Part shown: piece after piece, positions 35,401 to 44,607 of the stretch | Layout: the number at the start of each line of letters is the position of its first letter | Numbering within the stretch: position 1 is the stretch's first letter | The notes under the pieces: generated by a model | The model's database searches: none | Told to the model about the DNA's origin: nothing | Seen by the model: the letters and a program-made list of their open reading frames with translations, nothing else | Program-made: the position numbers and the translations under genes | Assembly (NCBI RefSeq): GCF_026151205.1 | Contig: NC_087079.1 | Coordinates: 4,483,230-4,547,229, forward strand | Direction of reading: 5' to 3' | DNA: 64,000 nt | Source: Bolinopsis microptera | Lineage: Eukaryota > Ctenophora > Tentaculata > Lobata > Bolinopsidae

Positions 35401-38400
35401 AAATGATTAGAACTGATATCATTATATACTTTTTTATCTTATCTTATGATAAAACTCTTCACCTCTGACTGGGGCACCGTCCATGATCTCATATCTGTTT
35501 ATCTGCTCATTTTCGTTATACGTGTTTGGACCTAGTTGTTAGTTTAAAAAAACGTATTAATAAGTGATCAGATATTATAGGTAATGCATCTTGGTTACTT
35601 ATTGAAACAAGGAACAATTTCAAACAGTTGCAGTTTTATCTTAAAAACATGTTTTATCTTAAATATTTTTTAAAAAGTTAGCTGATCGCATCACACACCT
35701 GATCCCGTGGTTTCCCTTTTTATTATCGATAATTCCATGTGTTTTATCTTTATTCGCACCAAAATAAAGTAGATTTTACCGACGATCACATCGTTCAAAT
35801 GATACCTGAAATTGTTACCACACTAAATAAATACCACAACAATTACTGTATGCTATGAAATAAGTTATACAAAATGTTGTACATCTCTCAGTGAACAATG
35901 ATATCACTGCACAACGATTAGTGCACATTAGATAGTATCACTCGCTACATTCTAGAAGAAATGTTACAATAATGCACTAATTTTCTACTCAGTAATGTTT
36001 CCAACTTACTTGCTCCGATTGTATTCGAACTCTATATGCAAGCAATCCTCAATACCGACTTCCATTTTGAGGGAAGAGTTGGTTTCTGGGTAACTAGACA
36101 GTTGGTGTACCATCAGCTCCTTCTCATGTATAATGTCAACCAGACGTCGCGAGATTGTTACACGCAGAAAATACCTGGATTGTTTCTAGGTTACACGCAG
36201 AAAATACCTGGATTGTTTCTAAGTTACACGCAGAAAATACCTGAATTGTTTCTAGGTTACACGCAGAAAATACCTGGATTGTTTCTAAGTTACACGCAGA
36301 AAATACCTGGATTGTTTCTAAGTTACATGCAGAAAATACCTGGATTGTTTCTAGGTTACACGCAGAAAATACCTGGATTGTTTCTAGGTTACACGCAAAA
36401 AATACCTGGATTGTTTCTAGGTTACACTCAGAAATACCTGGATTGTTTCTAGGTTACACGCAGAAAATACCTGGATTGTTTCTAGGTTACACGCAGAAAA
36501 TACCTGGATTGTTTCTAGGTTACACGCAGAAAATACCTGGATTGTTTCTGTATACTTTTCGCAATGAAACCTACTAATTCTCTATTAACATAATCAGGTG
36601 TTAGTTACTTTACTTCCACACAATATGGCAATATTTGTTTTCTCATATTCATTTATTCGCGACAAATAGGTCATTTTAGCCGCATTTTAGCTGCATTTCA
36701 TTCCATTATTTTCATAATTCATAAATATTTAATATGATTTGATTGGTAATTGGCTGGATTGGTAATTTATTTGATTGGCAGTTAACCTTGATTAGTAATT
36801 AATTGTGGGGTATATTCTGATTTTGGGTGGGCCCTTGCTTGTACAGGAGTTGCATCTGCACTCGATATCTGTGTTTTGGTGACCCACAAGCCATTTGACT
36901 ATATACATTTTAAGTATTTTGCATAGTAAACTAGCTTGCAGATCCAAACTTTCTCAGGTATATTTTGTAGTTTAATCCATTGTGTAATTTTTCGATTGAT
37001 TTAAAAGATTTCAATTTTTTTATTAGGACCACTGCACGCAATAGTGCGACAGTTTCACTGCTAATTATTAATTAACGTCTGAACGATTAACCTCGTGGAG
37101 CATTGTGACAGTCATTAAGTTATATTACTTCAAATTGTTTATATAATAGTATAAACACGTAACAGTTATATTCAAGTTATATTTATAGAGTTTATAAACT
37201 CTAATATACTTCAGTTTATCGTGACCGTTGCGTTGGGAAACATTAAAGACGTATGAAAACTCTATTTCGTTATCTCACTTGCTTAAAACCAGAAAAGTGA
37301 AATCGGACACTACAAAGTCAGTTAGGCTAGAATTACACAAAAATGTTACATCACTCACTTCACTGTTAAAAAGCATCATCAAGCACCTTAACAAATGTAT
37401 TGAATATTATCTTTAATGATAATCTCAGAATATGTGTCTGTCTGTGTGTGCGTGTGTAATTTACGCTAGTATATATATATACTTTATATATATAAAGTAA
37501 GTATTTATATGTTTATGTTATCGTGTAAACCAGCAAACTACTTAAAGTAGAGTGTTAGATAAGAGTAGATAAGAGCAGATAAGAGTAGATAAGAGCAGAT
37601 AAGAGTAGATAGAGTAGATAAGAGTAGGATTTGAAAAGCCACTGATGTTATCTTCTTCTAATCCAAAGTAAAAATATGTAGATACATCCTTCAAATCATT
37701 TCCATCCTGTAGTACAGAGAGGAGATGTACTTTGAGGGTAATGAATGTTGCTTTGAGTAAAATCAGGGACAATGAAGTCCTTGGTGGTATCTATTTATAT
37801 TTTCTACAGCCAAACATGGTCACAGAGGCAAATGGATGACGCAGTATGTTAATGTTGATAAGTTCGTAGAATAGGTTTGCTCAGGCTCTATCCGCAAAAT
37901 AGTGGTCTGCGATCTAAAGCAATATCAATACATAAGAGACACTAAGAGATTGAGCTATAACTTTACTGAGACTACTTTAGGATATTGTTTATGTGGTACG
38001 AAATTTGGGGATTTTTCAAAAACATCCCCATATTTCAGAATGATGTGCAACATGAATATATATCTCCTAAGGTATAAAACATAAAAGGAGTAACAGTAAC
38101 CTGAGTCTAACATTGCGCCCAGTGTAGGACTCGTACTGTTTCACCACTTTAAGGAACTCGAAAGGAAACGAACAGGACTCTGTTAAATCCCCCGGTCTGG
38201 CCAAGTCCTTGTCCAACTTCACGAACTCGTAGTGGTTACCCCGGTCGTAGTAGATCTCTGGGGAGATAACGTGTTATCTCATACTTCTCTTATCTCCCCT
38301 ATCAGGAATTTAACTACGCATTTTAAGGCTGAAACAAGAACTTCAAGTAAGAAAATAAGAAACACTTGAAGCTTCACCAGCACTTGTAATTCCTACAAAT

Positions 38401-40448
38401 GGTAACTACTTGGAACTGCGCCAAAGTACCGCGGTTTCTTGACCAATGACGTCAGCTGCAAACTACATTACCGATCACTAACCGATTAAATGTATAAGGG
38501 TGATCATAGTGACATGTCATGATTGGTGTTTACACCCTGTACACTGTAGTAATAGTCTACAATTATACTGTTATAGCTATTGGATATTGCTCTTCAATTC
38601 TATATTGTTCCATAAGTTCAGCTGTCGCTTTAAACTGTCATCGTGTAAATGGAAGTCTTAGCCCCTATTATATTTCCCTAACAATCCTAGGAACTCTATC
38701 TAGATTAGCTCTATGTTTACCTAACAATCCTAGGAACTCTATCTAGATTAGCTTTATGTTTACCTAACAATCCTAGGAACTCTATCTAGATTAGCTCTAT
38801 GTTTACCTATCTGTCCTAGGAATTCTATCTAGATTAGCTCTATGTTTCCCTAACAATCCTAGGAACTCTATCTCGATTAGCTCTATATTTACCTAACAAT
38901 CCTAGGAACTCTATCTAGATTAGTTCTATGTTTCCCTAACAATCCTAGGAACTATATCTAGATTAGTTCTATGTTTACCTAACAATCCTAGGAACTCTAT
39001 CTAGATTAGCTCTATGTTTACCTAACAATCCTAGGAACTCTATCTAGATTAGCTCTATGTTTACCTATAATCTGTCCTAGGAACTCTATCTAGATTAGCT
39101 CTATGTTTACCTATCTGTCCTAGGAACTCTATCTAGATTAGCTCTATGTTTACCTATCTGTCCTAGGAACTCTATCTAGATTAGCTCTATGTTTACCTAT
39201 AATCTGTCCTAGGAACTCTATCTAGATTAGCTCTATGTTTACCTATCTGTCCTAGGAACTCTATCTAGATTAGCTCTATGTTTACCTATCTGTCCTAGGA
39301 ACTCTATCTAGATTAGCTCTATGTTTACCTATCTGTCCTAGGAACTCTATCTAGATTAGCTCTATGTTTACCTATCTGTCCTAGGAACTCTATCTTGATT
39401 AGCTCTATGTTTACCTATCTGTCCTAGGAATTCTATCTAGATTAGCTCTATGTTTCCCTAACAATCCTAGGAACTCTATCTCGATTAGCTCTATATTTAC
39501 CTAACAATCCTAGGAACTCTATCTAGATTAGTTCTATGTTTACCTAACAATCCTAGGAACTATATCTAGATTAGTTCTATGTTTACCTAACAATCCTAGG
39601 AACTCTATCTAGATTAGCTCTATGTTTACCTAACAATCCTAGGAACTCTATCTAGATTAGCTCTATGTTTACCTATCTGTCCTAGGAACTCTATCTAGAT
39701 TAGCTCTATGTTTACCTATCTGTCCTAGGAACTCTATCTAGATTAGCTCTATGTTTACCTATCTGTCCTAGGAACTCTATCTAGATTAGCTCTATGTTTA
39801 CCTATCTGTCCTAGGAACTCTATCTAGATTAGCTCTATGTTTACCTATCTGTCCTAGGAACTCTATCTTGATTAGCTCTATGTTTACCTATCTGTCCTAG
39901 GAACTCTATCTAGATTAGCTCTGTATTTACCTATCTGTCCTAGTAACTCTATCTTGATTAGCTCTATGTTTACCTATCTGTCCTAGGAACTCTATCTTGA
40001 TGCCCTGATGTTCCAGTTTCTTGCCCTCCTGTTTGAGTTTGATGGTTACTTTTCCCGAAACGTTATCTCCATCGTAGAAGAGATGTTGGTACTCCTTACC
40101 ATCGTCCTCGATTAAAACTGGAACTTTAGTTCTTGTTTCCTCGTCTTCTAGAACTATTGAGACTGTCGCTGAGTTACCGTATCCCAACCAGCTCTGTGAT
40201 GATTTTGCAATTTGTAATTTGTAATTTATACAGACGAATTGGTCGATGATATTTCACAGTTCTGTGTTTTAATATTCAGCAGTAGCCATTGCAATTAACA
40301 CTTTTTTCTCGTGGCATATTACAGTGTATTATGTACCAAAGCTTAAGGCTTATACTGTTTCTGCTTTCACGTGGTAAGAGCCAACATGGTCATTTCAAAT
40401 AGTCATAATTATAGATAACAAAATTCAAGGAATGTAACTTACCACCAT
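32433..40448 (-). CDS. VPS26: Retromer subunit VPS26, eight exons
   Basis: Arrestin-fold subunit of the retromer cargo-recognition complex on endosomes, binding VPS35. Minus-strand exons: 40448-40443 (ATGGTG only), 40193-39974, 38257-38101, 36174-36010, 35805-35699, 35531-35463, 35288-35146, 32528-32433; phases close to 320 residues, against about 327 in vertebrates. Recognisable blocks: HLFYDGDNVSGKVTIKLKQ, LEHQGIKIEFLGQIE, YYDRGNHYEFVKLDKDLARP, YFLRVTISRRL, SSLKMEVGIEDCLHIEFEYN, YHLNDVIVGKIYF, YEIMDGAPVRGESIPIRLFL, KKFSVRYYLNLVLVDEEDRR and EITLWRK. The tail after EITLWRK is short and diverged. Two introns carry tandem arrays that include the splice junction itself (36157-36549 and 38683-39990). 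The six-base first exon is the least certain part. Confidence 0.95.
32665..32804. mobile_element. 140-bp MITE in VPS26 intron 7
   Basis: Inverted ends GGGGTCGTTCACATATATTA and GGGGCGTTTACATATAATAC (complement of the right end) with a TTA duplication on each side (32662-32664, 32805-32807). A related, internally inverted copy lies at 58720-58885. No ORF. Confidence 0.7.
32805..35145. other. VPS26 intron 7, remainder
   Basis: It holds a G-run of about 20 at 33196-33215 flanked by repeated CACTTGCATG, a degenerate telomere-like stretch (AACCCTAACC) at 34013-34097, and three copies of CAGTAGAACGTGTTG at 34554-34608. No exon or other gene is recognised. Confidence 0.55.
36157..36549. repeat. 33-bp array spanning the VPS26 exon 4 acceptor, about 12 copies
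   Basis: On the gene's strand the unit reads CTAGAAACAATCCAG|GTATTTTCTGCGTGTAAC, where the bar is the splice acceptor and the right part is the start of exon 4. The copy adjoining the exon (top at 36174) is the functional one. Units are nearly identical, with CTTAG for CCTAG as the main variant. Using a distal acceptor would add an in-frame TAG inside each unit. Confidence 0.92.
36550..38100. other. VPS26 intron 3, remainder
   Basis: No exon is recognised. It includes a short imperfect array of AGAGTAGATAAGAGCAGATA (37552-37626) and TA-rich dinucleotide runs near 37470-37495. Confidence 0.5.
38683..39990. repeat. 43-bp array spanning the VPS26 exon 2 donor, about 30 copies
   Basis: On the gene's strand the unit reads ATAGAGTTCCTAGGACAGATAG|GTAAAC followed by ATAGAGCTAATCTAG. 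The bar is the 5' splice site; the left part is the end of exon 2 (IEFLGQI). The exon-adjoining copy ends at 39974. Two junction variants occur (CCTAGGACAGATAG and CCTAGGATTGTTAG), both keeping G|GTAAAC in most units. A block of about 600 bp (38808 on and 39415 on) is itself duplicated. Confidence 0.93.
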
Positions 40449-40913
40449 TACTTGTGCGACTTCAGTATCTGCTAGGCCGATCTACCAAACTTCTGACATT
40501 GTCTAAATTATTATTATAGCATTTAGTGTTGTAGCCTATAATAAACAAGTAAAGTGTTTTAATAAGCAAAATAATTCTTATCTGGTGAAATAATTAGTTT
40601 TATCATCTGAATTTGTTTCCAATTTGTGTGATATAAATAATTTTTGTATGGTCAATGGGTGACATTTAACTTGGAAGTGCAAGAATTTACATTGTATATT
40701 CTATTGTAGTAAATGTGTATAAACATGACTTAATTACTCAAAAAATACAAAGTACAAAAATATAACAACTAACTAAACAACCAAAAAAAACGTAAAAAAA
40801 CTAATTCAAAAGAGAAAAAAAATACAAAACTAAAACAATAGAAAAGAAACGCAAACAACAAGTTATGGCAACAAGATATATAATGACGACGTCATCAAAC
40901 AACGCCTAAAACC

Positions 40914-41699
40914 TCAACCATTAACTTGCAACTGCCTCAGAACATCTCTAGACATGATATCCGCTAGCCTGACCGGCTCAGGAACCCTGTACCTGGAGCA
41001 CTTCATCACAACATGACATGCAGTTTCCAGTGACACTCTGTGTCCCTGTGACACGTACACAGGTTTAGTTGAGCCAGCTGTTGTTCTAACAGCACACCCT
41101 ATCACCACATTCTTCACATTCCTTATCTCGAATCTCTCCCCGGGGGAGTTAAGTTTGTCGATAGAACTCTTGTGGTCATCATCTCTGAGGCACCCCTCCA
41201 TTTGGTACAAGTTTTTAGCGACCCCAATACATGGTATATCACACGTGACCCCCGTTTGGCATGCCAACCCAAACTCTTTCTTGTGCAACCGGCCGTTACC
41301 GTCCACTATCAGCACATCTGGGTAGAATCCCGGGAATTGGGTTTTCACTGTTTTGAGGATTTGGGCTATGTGGGGCGTTTCACGGAATGCGAGGTACCCC
41401 GGAATGTAGTCACATGTCATTTTTATCATTTCGTTGCGACTGAAAACTGTTTCTAGGGTATCCAAATCGAGGACGGCTAGAGAGATGCACGCGTTGATAT
41501 TGTCGTTCTTGATGAAGGAGATGTCAATGCCACCTACATACTTGATATCACCATCGTATCTGTCTTTGAATTCCACTCTTTGTTTTAGAATTAACTGATA
41601 AGTATCAAAGTATAGTATCTTTATTGATCGTCGGAAGAGAAAGATGAGGGGTAGGAGGAAAATGACAAGAATTTGCCATCCTTCCCAATTATCTAGCAT
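40914..41699 (-). CDS. ENDOV: Endonuclease V
   Basis: Inosine-specific endonuclease; in animals it acts mainly on inosine-containing RNA. The frame gives 261 residues from the Met at 41699. Family blocks are all present: YVGGIDISF with the first metal-binding Asp, DYIPGYLAFRE with the wedge motif and catalytic Glu, LIVDGNGRLHKKEFGLA with the next Asp, IPCIGVAKNL, and VYVSQGHRVSLETA. Residues about 9-28 (WQILVIFLLPLIFLF) look like a membrane segment, unusual for the family; a small intron ending at the ACTTATCAG acceptor could instead remove it. A good acceptor (TGTATTTCAG) ends 6 nt before the chosen ATG, so I prefer this start to the upstream Met at 41771. It lies 479 bp after the ANAPC4 stop. 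Confidence 0.93.
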   Translation of the reverse strand: MLDNWEGWQILVIFLLPLIFLFRRSIKILYFDTYQLILKQRVEFKDRYDGDIKYVGGIDISFIKNDNINACISLAVLDLDTLETVFSRNEMIKMTCDYIPGYLAFRETPHIAQILKTVKTQFPGFYPDVLIVDGNGRLHKKEFGLACQTGVTCDIPCIGVAKNLYQMEGCLRDDDHKSSIDKLNSPGERFEIRNVKNVVIGCAVRTTAGSTKPVYVSQGHRVSLETACHVVMKCSRYRVPEPVRLADIMSRDVLRQLQVNG

Positions 41700-41704
41700 A
41701 GGAT

Positions 41705-41720
41705 GCTGAAATACATTGTT
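41705..41720 (-). promoter_or_regulatory. Splice acceptor 6 nt before ENDOV start
   Basis: AACAATGTATTTCAG|CATCCTATG on the minus strand. No upstream coding exon is visible in the 480 bp before it, so it is either a 5'UTR intron end or a trans-splicing acceptor. Confidence 0.5.
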
Positions 41721-42179
41721 TGTTATCTGTATATTGCTAACTATAAACCAGGTAAACTTCATACAGATCAAAATTTTGTCAGAGGGAAGTTATAAACTCA
41801 ATATTTTTACATGGTCAGGTTTTAAAAGTTCGAAATTTAGCTGTCCTAGAATTACCCGACCCGGAATTCGATGCACAGCATGAATAAAGGACATATTACC
41901 AAGGGCAAATAGAAATTTGCGTTAATTAAATTGTATTTAGACTGGTCACTGGTATCTCTAGCAAATCATGGATTATATAAATTAAATATTAATAACATCA
42001 ATGACAAAGCCTAATGCTGTAACTCTGTAATAAATTGTCAATTATATTAATACGAAATATCATCAATAGTCAACACTTGGTAACTTACGTCTGATCAAAT
42101 TATAAACAGAGCCGTAATTCAGAATTTTCCAAGAATCATAAATTTCTCTGGACTTCCCACAAAACTGAAAACTGATATC

Positions 42180-44060
42180 CTAATCCTCCCCGTTATCTTC
42201 ATCTAAATCTAATATCTGTATCCTACGGCCCTGGGCGGATAAAATAGCTCCTAAGCGTCTGTTCTCCGATATAAATATCTTCTGAGTATCCTGCGGCAAT
42301 TCCGTTTTAACTATGTCATCCTCAAAACAAATACACACAGTCTGTGTATTGTTAGCTGAGTTGGTGACAAGTATAAAGTCCCGGTCATACCCGAATATTT
42401 TAGTTATTCTCTCGGTTATGGTGTGTCTGTTCTGGTTACTGAGCTGGAGACCTTCATCAGATATAGATATCATGGTTATTATATTAGTATCATTGACATA
42501 CCTTAGGAGTTTTGAATCGCTGGATAGCGTGTACTGATCAGTAATATCAACAGAATGCACTGGGACGTTTAAATCGGGCAGACTAAGTTCAAAACATTTG
42601 AGGAGGGACTCAGTGAGAAGTATGTGGGATTGTACCAGAGAAAGTGATGGCTGAACCGTTAGATATGGTTTCTTATCTTTCAACAGAGTCAGTACAGTAT
42701 CCAGTATTTTGTTGTTGTAGTACTCAGGTGGCACCAGAATGTTCTCCTCAGAAAAGTACTGCCAGACTGTGTCGATGTTGAAGTGGTAGGTGTCCGCACG
42801 AGTAGCGAATAAGTTCCCTGTCTTGAGGAACTTCACCACAAGGTTCAGTTCATCTTCAGATATCTTCACTGTGGTACTGTTGCCGTCACTCAGTGAGATG
42901 GTGGCTTTCAGCAACCATTTTAAAAATGAACTCAGTTTAGCTTTTGAATGGGAGATACATTGTAGCATTTCCTGAGCTTTGATCATGAGACCCGATAGTT
43001 TGTTGATGGAATCTTGCACTGCAATCTCTTTTAAACCCAGCTCTCCATACCTATCATACCAACGTGACATTCCGAGAAGGAACTGCAGATGTGTAGCCAG
43101 CGCATAACAACAACACATGAAGTTCTGAGTTATAAGTTTCTCAATCCCCTCATACGATTGCATTGTAGATTGCAATAATTTTGATATTTCCTTCTCTTTC
43201 AGGGTGTGCACGAGAAAGTTCTCGAGGTCCATGGACGCAGCCCCAGTAACCAACAGATGAAGGAACTGTTCAGATAAATTACTAGGATGCAGGGACATGT
43301 GAAACGCAAACAACTTTTTATTGAACTCAGACAAAACATCATCCCAACAATCTGTCATCGCTTTGAAAGTGGACAAAAGATACTCCGACAAGGTCACAAC
43401 TTTGCTGTAAATCATAGTCACATCATTAATGTTAGTTGTGTGTCCAGCAAGTATCTCCGTGTTATACACGGTACATTTGGGAGAAGTCTCATCAGTAATA
43501 ACACACAGGCTCTTCCCATCCTGCGTAATCCCAACAGACTCAACACCCGCAGCAGATACAACGCCCACGTGCATCATGCCCTGCGCGGCTAGTCTCACAC
43601 ACTGCTTCTGCTTATCACAAAGCAACATCACATTCAGATCTGTTTTACTCTCCAGCAGATCTCTGATGGACATTATGTCTGTTTTAACGTCTTCAAGAGC
43701 AGGCAGATAGGGTTCAACAGGTCGGAGAAAGTTAACGTTGGAGGTTACAGCTACAGAGGACCATGCCACCACACCGTCCTGCGTGGAGGAGGAATGGAGC
43801 AAAGCACCACCCTCTACACTGTACATATTAACAACATCTTTAAAGCTAACAGCCAGTACTTTACCGTCACCCCTCCAAACGAGACCCTGGACCAGTCCTT
43901 CAGTGTCCTCCTTCACTGTCCACACCACCTGCCAAGACATGCACGTGCGGACCACAGAGAACTCGCCGTTATCGTACGAGAGAGCCAGGAGATCCATGGT
44001 TGGGGACCATGCTGCGTGTTCTATCGGGTTCGCTGAGGTCCGATCTACTTGAAATGTCAT
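42180..44060 (-). CDS. ANAPC4: Anaphase-promoting complex subunit 4
   Basis: Scaffold subunit of the APC/C ubiquitin ligase that drives anaphase and mitotic exit. A 626-residue intronless frame from the Met at 44060 (MTFQVDRTSANPIEHAAWSP). WD40 part: HAAWSPTMDLLALSYDNGEF, VVWTVKEDTEGLVQGLVW, GDGKVLAVSF. The APC4 helical domain lies at about 215-400 (LSEYLLSTFKAMTDCWDDVL, FLHLLVTGAASMDLENFL, LKWLLKATISLSDG). The C-terminal WD repeats end with LSAQGRRIQILDLDEDNGED, matching the acidic end of the family. It is shorter than human APC4 (808 aa), mainly lacking the acidic tail. An upstream Met at 44198 exists, but a splice acceptor ends 3 nt before 44060. Confidence 0.92.
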   Translation of the reverse strand: MTFQVDRTSANPIEHAAWSPTMDLLALSYDNGEFSVVRTCMSWQVVWTVKEDTEGLVQGLVWRGDGKVLAVSFKDVVNMYSVEGGALLHSSSTQDGVVAWSSVAVTSNVNFLRPVEPYLPALEDVKTDIMSIRDLLESKTDLNVMLLCDKQKQCVRLAAQGMMHVGVVSAAGVESVGITQDGKSLCVITDETSPKCTVYNTEILAGHTTNINDVTMIYSKVVTLSEYLLSTFKAMTDCWDDVLSEFNKKLFAFHMSLHPSNLSEQFLHLLVTGAASMDLENFLVHTLKEKEISKLLQSTMQSYEGIEKLITQNFMCCCYALATHLQFLLGMSRWYDRYGELGLKEIAVQDSINKLSGLMIKAQEMLQCISHSKAKLSSFLKWLLKATISLSDGNSTTVKISEDELNLVVKFLKTGNLFATRADTYHFNIDTVWQYFSEENILVPPEYYNNKILDTVLTLLKDKKPYLTVQPSLSLVQSHILLTESLLKCFELSLPDLNVPVHSVDITDQYTLSSDSKLLRYVNDTNIITMISISDEGLQLSNQNRHTITERITKIFGYDRDFILVTNSANNTQTVCICFEDDIVKTELPQDTQKIFISENRRLGAILSAQGRRIQILDLDEDNGED

Positions 44061-44062
44061 GA

Positions 44063-44085
44063 CCTGCTCAGGAGAAACATTAAAT
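44063..44085 (-). promoter_or_regulatory. Splice acceptor 3 nt before ANAPC4 start
   Basis: TTAATGTTTCTCCTGAGCAG|GTCATG on the minus strand: pyrimidine tract and AG right before the start codon. No coding exon is visible between here and NAA10. Confidence 0.5.
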
Positions 44086-44607
44086 ACATGTAAATTTTGT
44101 GGAATTTTAGAAAGAAACATACTTAAATAAAAAGGAAATTGATGTAAATCGTAAATTAAGAGTACGATATGGAATTTTTTGGAAAGCAAAACGTTCATAA
44201 GTTATTTTATTGGGATTTTGCTTCCCAACTTGAGTATAATCCAATTTATGATGTAACCAGGAAAACAAATATTTTATAAACGATAGTGAAGATCTACGTC
44301 CTAGAGTCAATTTCTTCCAATATTAGGGTAAGGTATTCGACTTACATTCTTTTAGTAGAAAATATTATATGAAAACTACAAAACATCATCTTTTATCTCG
44401 GGGCGAATTGAACTCTAAATCAACTGATCTCAAACATGGGTCTCTTTACTTTCAAACTACCAATACCAAAAATTATTTTAAATAACTGAACTTCCTTGTG
44501 TTAAAATGTGCGTGTAACCATGGCATTTCTTACTCCTCTCAAATATGCTACCATGAGCTCACTCCAACATATCATGTGCATCACATATATTAAGATAAAC
44601 TTTGAAG

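Noticed and set aside
36036-36452. 138-codon plus-strand frame with an 11-residue repeat
   Set aside because: Antisense shadow of VPS26 exon 4 and its 33-bp array.
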